Assembly: GCA_019634045.1 (NCBI GenBank)
Contig: JAHQWA010000540.1
Location: forward strand, 1 to 38,602
Length of the DNA: 38,602 bases
From: Saprospiraceae bacterium
GTDB lineage: Bacteria; Bacteroidota; Bacteroidia; Chitinophagales; Saprospiraceae
Direction: 5' to 3'
Position numbers and translations under genes: made by a program. A model generated the notes under the pieces. That model saw nothing but the letters and a program-made list of their open reading frames with translations. It had not been told where the DNA came from and searched no databases. Positions 18,137 to 24,940 of the stretch are shown piece by piece (the first letter of the stretch is position 1; the number at the start of each line of letters is the position of its first letter).

Positions 18137-18257
18137 TACTCACCGGGTGACTTAGTCACCGGGTCAGTTTTCGATAAAAAACTGGTTTTCTGCACCTTAC
18201 GTCTACCCACTCGCCCCCGAGCGGACTAAAAAGCCTCCAACACTCACCGGGTGAGTG
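18137..18257. promoter_or_regulatory. Cluster of three TCACCGGGT repeats upstream of the S41 peptidase gene
   Basis: TCACCGGGTGA occurs at 18140-18150, TCACCGGGTCA at 18156-18166 and TCACCGGGTGA at 18244-18254. The last is the core of the near-perfect palindrome CACTCACC-G-GGTGAGTG (18241-18257), which overlaps the stop codon of the upstream barrel gene. Two copies are 16 bp apart and lie within 45 bp of the peptidase ATG at 18123. Between them and the third copy lies the inverted repeat CAGTTTT (18165-18171) / AAAACTG (18178-18184). The layout suggests an operator array for the peptidase gene; the binding protein is unknown. Confidence 0.45.
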
Positions 18258-19068
18258 TTAGGGTCAGGCCCTGTCCAAGCATACGCACCGGCCGAGGATC
18301 GGGATAGCTCATCCAGCTCAATTGATATTGTACCCCAATGCGCCTTCCATTTCTTAAGGGCAAGGTGTACCCTAACTGCAGTTGAGGATTGATGAGCTGA
18401 TCCAGGGAGGCCAATTTTGTCCCTTCTTTGAGGTAGGCCTGGTAATAATTATCTTCATCTGGTAGGCTGGGATCAAAAGCATAATTCGGTCGTTGTACCA
18501 TGGCCAGTACAGGCAGGCTGAAATCCAAATTAAATTGCCCAGGTCCTAAGGGATAATAGTAGGAATAGGTGGGGGCTAGATCCAATTGGGTGTAGTGCCA
18601 AGTGTCGAGGCCCATGCCCGTTTGCATATACGCTAGCGATATTTGGGTTCCGATCCGGTGACGATCACCGATGGGCCAGCTTAGGCCTCCCCTTAGTTGC
18701 CCACCAAGCAAAGAGAGGAAGGGATTGGCCTTTACTTCAAAGCTTTCCTTTTCTCCATAAATATCAGGAGGGCCATCCAAGATTCCTGTGCGCTGGCCAA
18801 GCGTCTGAGCTTGATTGGTTCCAACTTGGAAATTCAAGCTGACTTCCCACTGTGGGGCATTTCCAGTACGATAGGTTCCCCCGATTACTAAGGCATCCGA
18901 TCGATATAATAAGGGAGAGACATGACGGTCTGCCATTAACAGCTGTTTCCATCCGGCTTGAATTCCCCATCCGTTCTCCATCGCATTCGCTTGTCCTTGA
19001 CCGCTGACACCATAAGCAGATAACAGCAAGCTCAAGATTACGATGACTTTTTCCAGTATACTTTTCAT
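18244..19068 (-). CDS. Probable outer-membrane beta-barrel protein, unknown function
   Basis: The product is 274 residues with a signal peptide (MKSILEKVIVILSLLLSAYGVSG). The mature part alternates polar and hydrophobic residues with frequent Gly and aromatic residues (WGIQAGWKQLL, RGGLSWPIGDRHRIGTQISLAYM, YTQLDLAPTYSYYYPL, RIGVQYQLSWM), as expected of a beta-barrel of roughly 8-12 strands. It ends LTLTLTR rather than with the usual aromatic residue. I recognise no family. It lies 120 nt upstream of the S41 gene on the same strand, and its stop codon is inside a palindrome of the TCACCGGGT type. Confidence 0.65.
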   Translation of the reverse strand: MKSILEKVIVILSLLLSAYGVSGQGQANAMENGWGIQAGWKQLLMADRHVSPLLYRSDALVIGGTYRTGNAPQWEVSLNFQVGTNQAQTLGQRTGILDGPPDIYGEKESFEVKANPFLSLLGGQLRGGLSWPIGDRHRIGTQISLAYMQTGMGLDTWHYTQLDLAPTYSYYYPLGPGQFNLDFSLPVLAMVQRPNYAFDPSLPDEDNYYQAYLKEGTKLASLDQLINPQLQLGYTLPLRNGRRIGVQYQLSWMSYPDPRPVRMLGQGLTLTLTR

Positions 19069-19219
19069 CTTCAGTAGATTGTTTTTTAAGAAATGAAGTG
19101 TCTGTTTACTGCAAAGAGAAAATAGGTGGGTGAGCCCCCCTACCAGGCAATGGTAGTAGAGGTTCAGGTATGTTAAAACTTAAGAAATCAGAACCTTTTG
19201 AGGATCGAAAACGGAAGGG

Positions 19220-20302
19220 CTATTGCTTTCTGAAGGCGTTTGGCGTCATCCCCACCTTCTTTTTAAAGGTGGTATAAAATGCTGATTTTGAGCTAAATCC
19301 AGCTTCTTCACCTAAGGCAAGCAGGCTGTATTGAGAAAAATCCGGGTCTTGAATCATTTTTTTTACCGCTTCCACCCGATAATTGTTGATGTAATGGGTA
19401 ATGTTCTCCCCTGTAACGGCATTAATGAGCTGTGAAAGATAGCCTGAGCTGATGCCTAATCGTTCCGCTAAAACATCTCGGCCCAAGGTAGGGTCTCGAT
19501 ACAACTCCTCTTTTTTCATTAGTTTTTCTAGCCGAATAAAATGACTATTTTCTACTGTGAATGGGCGGGGCTCGGGACTTGGTGATGCTGGCAAAGGGGA
19601 TGTTTGTGGCAACTTAAACTGGTAGAGTCCCTTGTAGGCTGTCCAATAGATAAAACCGGAAATAGCGCCCCAAAATATATAGTCCATGCTTTGATCCCCG
19701 CCAAAAATTCCGGAGGGGAGCAATACTATGAGCAGCCAAAGCAGAATCAAGCCCGTGGAGATCCACCAAATCTTCTTCAACCATACCCCTTTTCCATTCT
19801 TATCCTCCCCACGCCACACCAACCAGTAAGACAAGCTACAAAGTAAGAGGCTATAAGCTAAGGCCCCGAAGAACTCAGCAGCATACACCACCTCCATGAT
19901 GCGCTCGATTTCTGCAACAGCGTACCATTCAAAGTCCACATCTCCATTGATGAAGATATTCAGCATCAAAAAAAGTACAAAGGGAAGAAAGAGCCATAAC
20001 CTTCTTCTACTCCACCTATAGGGATGTTGTATGGACTCTAGAAAGAATAGAAATAGAGGAACATAATAGAGCAGCATCCAAGGCACATCATCTCCAAAAA
20101 AGTCGATGAAGTAATAGCGTTCGTCAAAGCCCCAGCGAGAAAGCCAGATATTGAGCCCGATTGTGGCGATCATCATGATCGAGTAGGCCAACAATCGAGC
20201 TGGGGTGGCCCGAAAAGCCTTGGATAAGAGTATGCCCAATCCAAACACGAAGCCTTGTGCCAGGCTAACTAAAATCACTAAATCTAGGAGATTAATATCC
20301 AT
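19220..20302 (-). CDS. Membrane-anchored AraC-family transcriptional regulator (7 TM segments)
   Basis: The product is 360 residues. The first about 235 residues hold seven hydrophobic segments (including VILVSLAQGFVFGLGILL, VPWMLLYYVPLFLFFLE and a final MDYIFWGAISGFIYWTAY), with the N-terminus likely outside. A short Pro/Ser-rich linker (QTSPLPASPSPEPRPF) follows. The C-terminal about 100 residues form an AraC-type double helix-turn-helix with LGISSGYLSQLINAVTG, HYINNYRVEAVKKMI and the signature EAGFSSKSAFYTTFKKKVG. This places a DNA-binding domain directly on an integral membrane sensor. It starts 7 nt after the stop of the DUF2911 gene, so the two should be co-transcribed. Confidence 0.92.
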   Translation of the reverse strand: MDINLLDLVILVSLAQGFVFGLGILLSKAFRATPARLLAYSIMMIATIGLNIWLSRWGFDERYYFIDFFGDDVPWMLLYYVPLFLFFLESIQHPYRWSRRRLWLFLPFVLFLMLNIFINGDVDFEWYAVAEIERIMEVVYAAEFFGALAYSLLLCSLSYWLVWRGEDKNGKGVWLKKIWWISTGLILLWLLIVLLPSGIFGGDQSMDYIFWGAISGFIYWTAYKGLYQFKLPQTSPLPASPSPEPRPFTVENSHFIRLEKLMKKEELYRDPTLGRDVLAERLGISSGYLSQLINAVTGENITHYINNYRVEAVKKMIQDPDFSQYSLLALGEEAGFSSKSAFYTTFKKKVGMTPNAFRKQ

Positions 20303-20309
20303 AATCTAT

Positions 20310-21236
20310 CTACCGCTTACCGTCCAAAGCCGCTTGCCAATCGCTGAGCAGTTCATTAATGTTCTCACTCTCGTTTTCCTTCTGGTAGAAAGTATATTTC
20401 CCATCCAAAGCTTTCATTTTTTCTGCATAGGAGATCGCATCTTGGTATTTTTCATGAGCAGCTAACCATCTGGCTTTTACCCAAAACAGATTTCCCAAGA
20501 CAAAATTTTTGGGATAATACTGACCATTCCAAGCTACAATAGTCTTGGCTTGTTCCTCTGCTGTTGCCAGCCACTCCCCAGCCTGCATCAAGTTTTCTTC
20601 TTGATTGATCAAATACTCTGCCCCTTGCATATACACCACCCAACGAATATTTTCATCTGCTTTTGCCACGCGCTCTTCGACTAAATCGGCCAATAAACTC
20701 AGATAGGCTGTCTCTACTACAAAGCTTAGCTTCACATCCCCCCACCTCAAGTTAACCCGACCATATTCGAACCCAACCGGTTCTATCTGATACTGTAGCC
20801 TTTCCTGCCATGCAGATCGATCTGGTAGGACTTCGACTCGTAGCGCATCCGCATCTGCTTGATAACTAAAAGCGCCCCATTGCTTAGCCGTTTTATTGAA
20901 AATTAAAGTCCATTTACCTCGCTCTTTGGGAATCACAAAAAAGGCATATTTCCCCTTTGGTAGTGATTGTCCCTCTATCATTACCTCTTCACTAAACTCG
21001 ATGGTTGTGGCATTATTGGCTCCAGCACGCCACACCTTGCCATAAGGGGCCATATTTCCCCAAATCTCTCGCTTGGCTACACGGGGGCTGCCATAGCGGA
21101 TTTCGATGCTCGTATATCCGATCTTCTGGTATACGCCCTGATCGGGGCTTTGTCGGGGTACTAGGCCAATTTGATATTGGGCAAAAACGGGACCACCGAG
21201 GAGGAAGGCAGTCAAAGTAAGGATAGTTCTAATCAT
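20310..21236 (-). CDS. DUF2911 secreted protein with C-terminal helical repeats
   Basis: The product is 308 residues from the ATG at 21236, which gives a good signal peptide (MIRTILTLTAFLLGGPVFAQ). An ATG 15 codons upstream at 21281 is possible but would precede the signal with polar residues. Residues about 25-170 match the DUF2911 pattern of Bacteroidota secreted proteins (EIRYGSPRVAKREIWG, PYGKVWRAGANNATTIEFS, LPKGKYAFFVIP, WGAFSYQ). The last third is helical and TPR-like (GEWLATAEEQAKTIVAW, WLAAHEKYQDAISYAEKM). The DUF has no established activity. It probably acts in the periplasm or at the cell surface and is co-transcribed with the membrane AraC regulator that follows. Confidence 0.85.
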   Translation of the reverse strand: MIRTILTLTAFLLGGPVFAQYQIGLVPRQSPDQGVYQKIGYTSIEIRYGSPRVAKREIWGNMAPYGKVWRAGANNATTIEFSEEVMIEGQSLPKGKYAFFVIPKERGKWTLIFNKTAKQWGAFSYQADADALRVEVLPDRSAWQERLQYQIEPVGFEYGRVNLRWGDVKLSFVVETAYLSLLADLVEERVAKADENIRWVVYMQGAEYLINQEENLMQAGEWLATAEEQAKTIVAWNGQYYPKNFVLGNLFWVKARWLAAHEKYQDAISYAEKMKALDGKYTFYQKENESENINELLSDWQAALDGKR

Positions 21237-21266
21237 AGCTTTTGTCTGGTGATGGTTCGTACCGCT

Positions 21267-21274
21267 CAAAGATA
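21267..21274 (-). promoter_or_regulatory. Candidate -7 promoter element for the DUF2911-AraC operon
   Basis: The minus strand reads TATCTTTG, an exact TAnnTTTG match, 31 nt upstream of the ATG at 21236. It supports 21236 over 21281 as the start, because a transcript from here would begin inside the longer version. No good -33 box was found. Confidence 0.4.
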
Positions 21275-21358
21275 AGTGCATTTTTTTTTGCTAGCTTGTA
21301 ATATATGCGCAAATGACAAACGATATAGCATACACACAAGCAACCCAACATCTGCCAC

Positions 21359-21868
21359 ATGGAGCAAAAGGCTGACATCGAGCAACTCCTCGCTCAATAT
21401 CATGACGCTAGTTATGGTTGGGCTATGGCCTGCTGTCAGCGCAATGTGGAAGAAGCTAAAGAAATCTTGCAAATCACCTACCTCAAAGTTTTAGAGGGCA
21501 AGGCTACTCCCCCTCCGCCAAGTCAATTTAAGCCCTGGCTTTTCCGGGTGATCCGCAATACAGCGGTGGATTTGCAGCGAAAAAGGAGTGTTCGAGTCAA
21601 ACTGCGCGTGCAGTTTAGTCGGATACAACAGGAAGAGGCGCCCCGATCCGGACAAGCGGGCAAGGAGCAGCAAGCCAAATTAGCCACAGCCATGAAAAAG
21701 CTCTCCAAACGGCAGATGGAACTCTTGCACCTGGTATTCTATCAGGGTCAAACCTTGGCCGAAGCGGCCAACATCTTGGGACTAAGCGTGGGGGCTACTC
21801 GCTCCCACTATGCGAGAGCCAAAGAAAAATTAAGACTGTTATTACAAACTTCTGGATCATCAAAATGA
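21359..21868 (+). CDS. ECF (sigma-70 family) RNA polymerase sigma factor
   Basis: The product is 169 residues, the usual length for an ECF sigma factor. Region 2 spans about residues 8-75 (EAKEILQITYLKVLEGKA, FKPWLFRVIRNTAVDLQRKR). Region 4 spans about 108-165 (LSKRQMELLHLVFYQGQTLAEAANILG, then SVGATRSHYARAKEKLR). The stop codon overlaps the next start in ATGA, so the S33-like hydrolase gene is translationally coupled. The one-TM protein two genes on may be its anti-sigma factor. The target regulon is unknown; by analogy with other ECF systems it may autoregulate this operon. Confidence 0.93.
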   Translation: MEQKADIEQLLAQYHDASYGWAMACCQRNVEEAKEILQITYLKVLEGKATPPPPSQFKPWLFRVIRNTAVDLQRKRSVRVKLRVQFSRIQQEEAPRSGQAGKEQQAKLATAMKKLSKRQMELLHLVFYQGQTLAEAANILGLSVGATRSHYARAKEKLRLLLQTSGSSK

Positions 21869-23697
21869 GTATTATGAAAAAGATCACCCTGCTCTCTTTG
21901 AGCTGTTTGTCATGCCTTTTATTAGTTGCTCAACCTAAAGCAACTTTAGATCTGAACCCCAAAATCCTGCAGACTGCTTCTGGGAAAACGATCGAAGCCA
22001 ACATAGGTACTTTGACCGTCCAAGAAAACAGAAAGGACCCTAATAGTAGAACAATTGATCTGGCTTTTGTGCAATTAAAAAGCATCTCCCCCAATCCCAA
22101 AGCCCCTTTGATTTACCTAGAAGGCGGGCCAGGCGGTTCTTCCACTGGATATGCCGATAGTCCCGCTGCCTTAGAGGGCTGGTACCCCTTACTGCAGGTT
22201 TGCGATTTAGTCTTCCTGGACCAACGGGGAACCGGACGTTCTGGTGGTAATCTTCGGTATGGGAGCGAAAAAGAGGTCCCAGCAGACTTCTTTGTGGATC
22301 AAGATAAAGCACTGGCCCATCTCCATCAGTTAGTGCAGGAAGCGCAGCCTGCCATCAAAAAAAGAGGGGTCGATCTCCGAGGCTACACGACAGCAGAAAG
22401 TGCTGACGACATCAATGATCTACGAATGGCGATGAACTGGCCCAAAGTCAGCCTTTTAGGGTTCAGCTATGGTTCTCACCTGGCATTGGCTACGATTCGA
22501 AGGCATGAGCAGCAGCTGGAAAACGTGGTTACCATTGGTGTAGAAGGACTGGATGAGACCTTCAAGTTCCCCTTGAACATGGATGTGCAAATGCAGAAAC
22601 TCGGATTGATGGTTCAGGAAGATCCGGGCATGGCCGGGGTGATTCCGGATTGGAATGCATTGGTGCAGAAGGCCTTGACACGTTTGGAAAGGGCACCGAT
22701 GACAGTAGAGGTCTACGATCGGCAGCAAAAGCGAGCCCGGCAAGTGAGCGTTGGCAAATGGGGACTCAATTACCTATTACGGCGGGATATTGGAGATGCC
22801 AGCGACCTTCCCGTTTTCCCTAAATTACTGCATAGTATTGCCCAAGGAGAAAGTCACGTCTTACAATGGTTTGTGCAAAAACGCTGGGGCTTTCATGGGA
22901 TAAATCTGATGAGTCAGCTGATGGACGGCGCCTCCGGGGCTTCTCCCGAACGTTGGGCCATGATCGAAGCACAGGCTAAGCAAAGTCAATTCGGTTCTAT
23001 GGCCAATACCGGCTGGCCACAATTGTATGAGGTGTTAACGGTCGAAGATCTCGGTGAGGAGTTTAGAGCCCCACTCGTCTCCCCGGTGCGTATCTTGATG
23101 CTCAGTGGTTCGTTGGATTGGAATACACCACCCTACCAGGCAGAACGCTTGCGGTTTGGGCTACCCAACGCTAGTCATATCATTGTGGAGCATGCTGGCC
23201 ACGAGCAAATACTTCCTCAACCACAAGTGCAACGCGCCATTCTGACCTTTTTGATGGGTCAAAATGTTAAAAGTGAGCAAATTTCCTTGCCAAAGATGAA
23301 ATTTGTACCGATTAAGGGGTTTAATGAACAAGCCAATCATCCCAGCAGTACGCTTTCTCAATGGCTTTTTCACCTCACAAAAACCGAGGGCCTTGACAAA
23401 GCGCTGGCCGTATATGAAGCCCATAAATCAGGCGTATCCGCCCAGTGGCTTGAAACAGAGATAGAGCAGCTAGGGAAGCGATTAGTCCAGTGGAGACGCC
23501 CAGCAGATGCGCTAGCTTTTTTTGAGTTAAATGCCAAAGAGCATCCCTCCTCCGCCCAGGCACATGTGAATCTGGCAGAGGCATACCAGCAAAACGAACA
23601 AAAGCAATTGGCCCTGACGCATTACCGCAAGGCTTTAGCTATAAATCCAGAACAACCCGGAATTAAAGACAAATTATCCACTTTAGAAAAGAGATAA
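21865..23697 (+). CDS. S33-like alpha/beta hydrolase with C-terminal TPRs, secreted
   Basis: The product is 610 residues (607 from the alternative ATG at 21874, which begins the signal peptide MKKITLLSLSCLSCLLLVA). The alpha/beta hydrolase part has the prolyl-aminopeptidase-like oxyanion motif YLEGGPGGS, the DQRGTGRS segment, the nucleophile elbow GFSYGSH (S201), an acid candidate in GSLDWNTP and a histidine in EHAGHEQIL. These are all elements of the S33/TAP-like peptidase family. Residues about 500-610 are TPR-like (ADALAFFELNAKEHPSSAQA, ALTHYRKALAINPEQPG). It should be a periplasmic aminopeptidase or esterase. It sits between the sigma factor and a small membrane protein, an unusual position for such an enzyme. 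Confidence 0.9.
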   Translation: MSIMKKITLLSLSCLSCLLLVAQPKATLDLNPKILQTASGKTIEANIGTLTVQENRKDPNSRTIDLAFVQLKSISPNPKAPLIYLEGGPGGSSTGYADSPAALEGWYPLLQVCDLVFLDQRGTGRSGGNLRYGSEKEVPADFFVDQDKALAHLHQLVQEAQPAIKKRGVDLRGYTTAESADDINDLRMAMNWPKVSLLGFSYGSHLALATIRRHEQQLENVVTIGVEGLDETFKFPLNMDVQMQKLGLMVQEDPGMAGVIPDWNALVQKALTRLERAPMTVEVYDRQQKRARQVSVGKWGLNYLLRRDIGDASDLPVFPKLLHSIAQGESHVLQWFVQKRWGFHGINLMSQLMDGASGASPERWAMIEAQAKQSQFGSMANTGWPQLYEVLTVEDLGEEFRAPLVSPVRILMLSGSLDWNTPPYQAERLRFGLPNASHIIVEHAGHEQILPQPQVQRAILTFLMGQNVKSEQISLPKMKFVPIKGFNEQANHPSSTLSQWLFHLTKTEGLDKALAVYEAHKSGVSAQWLETEIEQLGKRLVQWRRPADALAFFELNAKEHPSSAQAHVNLAEAYQQNEQKQLALTHYRKALAINPEQPGIKDKLSTLEKR

Positions 23698-23701
23698 ACT
23701 A

Positions 23702-23995
23702 ATGAAAAAGGACGTTGAGGAGAGATTAGCTCATTTCTTTGAACAGCAAAAGGAACAGGATCAAGTCTCCCGACCAGGCCTGAGCGAAATCCTTAGTAGA
23801 ACGGATCCTAAGCTTCGCCGCAAGCAGCGATGGCAATGGATAGCTGCTTCCTTGCTATTGGCACTCTCCTCGACCTCTTATTTTTACTACCAATACAAAA
23901 TGACACCCCCGGAAAGCACCTGGTTTCGCTATGAAGCCGAGCCCAGCGATCAACTGTTAGATTGGGAATCTCCCACCGATTTTCTCATCCCTTAA
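23702..23995 (+). CDS. Small single-TM protein, possible anti-sigma factor
   Basis: The product is 97 residues: a charged cytoplasmic N-terminal part (MKKDVEERLAHFFEQQKEQD, GLSEILSRTDPKLRRK), one TM helix at about 45-64 (WIAASLLLALSSTSYFYY) and a short acidic exterior tail ending PTDFLIP. It is 4 nt after the hydrolase stop. This topology, and a position in an ECF sigma operon, fit a minimal anti-sigma factor. It lacks a recognisable zinc-binding ASD motif (HxxxCxxC), so this is inference from context. The start is fixed by the operon spacing. Confidence 0.7.
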   Translation: MKKDVEERLAHFFEQQKEQDQVSRPGLSEILSRTDPKLRRKQRWQWIAASLLLALSSTSYFYYQYKMTPPESTWFRYEAEPSDQLLDWESPTDFLIP

Positions 23996-24005
23996 CCCTA
24001 AGCAC

Positions 24006-24431
24006 ATGTCCAACTGGAAATTACCATTTATACTGATCTTAGGTTTAGCCATACCCACAATCGCCTGTTCGCAAAAGTCAAATAGTAAAGACTTGAAGAA
24101 GGGCATGATCTCTCCTTACGAAGTGCTTAAATGGGAGGATGAGATCGGCTTAAGCCCACTACAGAAGGACTCCCTGCGACAAAACATCAAATCGGCTGAA
24201 CTTAAATTTGACCGTTGGAACCGCGAATTGGAAATTGAAATGGATAAAATGGCCGAACTCCTAAAACGAGACAATGTATCAGAACGAGTAGTCTTACGGC
24301 AAATGGATTCCATTTTATCGATTGAAAAAAAGATCAAAAAAGAGCAGCTAATTCTGCTCTTCCGCACCAAAAAGTCGCTGAGTAAGCGCCAAAAACAAGA
24401 GATTAAGGTAAAAATCAAAATCAGAAAGTAG
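24006..24431 (+). CDS. Spy/CpxP-like periplasmic lipoprotein
   Basis: The product is 141 residues with a lipoprotein-type signal (LILGLAIPTIAC, C21). The mature part is almost wholly helical and charged (LSPLQKDSLRQNIKSAELKF, then EMDKMAELLKRDNVSERVV, then KSLSKRQKQEIKVKIKI). The LSPLQ motif near the first helix is the counterpart of the LTxxQ motif of the Spy/CpxP/heavy-metal-resistance family. Such proteins act as ATP-independent chaperones or stress sensors in the periplasm. It is the last gene of the sigma factor operon, so it is a plausible output or sensor of an envelope-stress sigma. The family call is moderate. Confidence 0.75.
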   Translation: MSNWKLPFILILGLAIPTIACSQKSNSKDLKKGMISPYEVLKWEDEIGLSPLQKDSLRQNIKSAELKFDRWNRELEIEMDKMAELLKRDNVSERVVLRQMDSILSIEKKIKKEQLILLFRTKKSLSKRQKQEIKVKIKIRK

Positions 24432-24521
24432 GTCCACATCAGCATGTAGTTGTTAATGCCTGGGGCTTATTGGATCTTGAGATCGCAATTCTACTTCAAT
24501 CCCCAGTAAAGATGACCTACG

Positions 24522-24860
24522 ATGCCTATCATCAATAGCGGAGAACGCATGAATTCCATGGTACTTGATCAGCCACTTATGGCTGGTTTGTCCTTCCTAC
24601 TATTTCTACCCTACAATACTGCCTCGCTGATTAATCTGAAATATGACAGCACTTCCTGGAGAAAGTTGGATTTTCCAAATTTCAGGGAAATTCCGTTCAT
24701 CTCGGAGCGCATAGGCGGGTTTACAAAAGTTTAGCGATGGACAAACGCTGGTATCGGTTCTGGCACCAAATCCCCGCTGCCTGTGACGGTCCGTGTGAGT
24801 GATCGCTTTAGAAAAAACATCCGCAGTGGATTAGTCAATAGGATCCAGTTCGAGTTGTAA
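24522..24860 (+). pseudogene. Possible gene remnant in the 24432-24940 spacer
   Basis: This 509-bp gap has no accepted gene. One plus-strand frame is open from 24522 to a TAG at 24732-24734 and continues in the same frame to a TAA at 24858-24860. The part after the TAG (WTNAGIGSGTKSPLPVTVRV, then SDRFRKNI and RIQFEL) looks like the C-terminal end of a secreted Ig-like or lipoprotein-type protein: alternating strands, a VSDR turn, a hydrophobic last strand. The part before the TAG is less protein-like. It could be a decayed 3' gene fragment interrupted by a stop, or chance. Minus-strand frames across it are interrupted too. Confidence 0.25.
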
Positions 24861-24940
24861 TGTGTCAACCTATTTTGGGGAAAGAAATTTTCCCGATTTT
24901 CTAAATGTCCCCCAATCTACGTCGGAAGTCTTGTCAGCGC

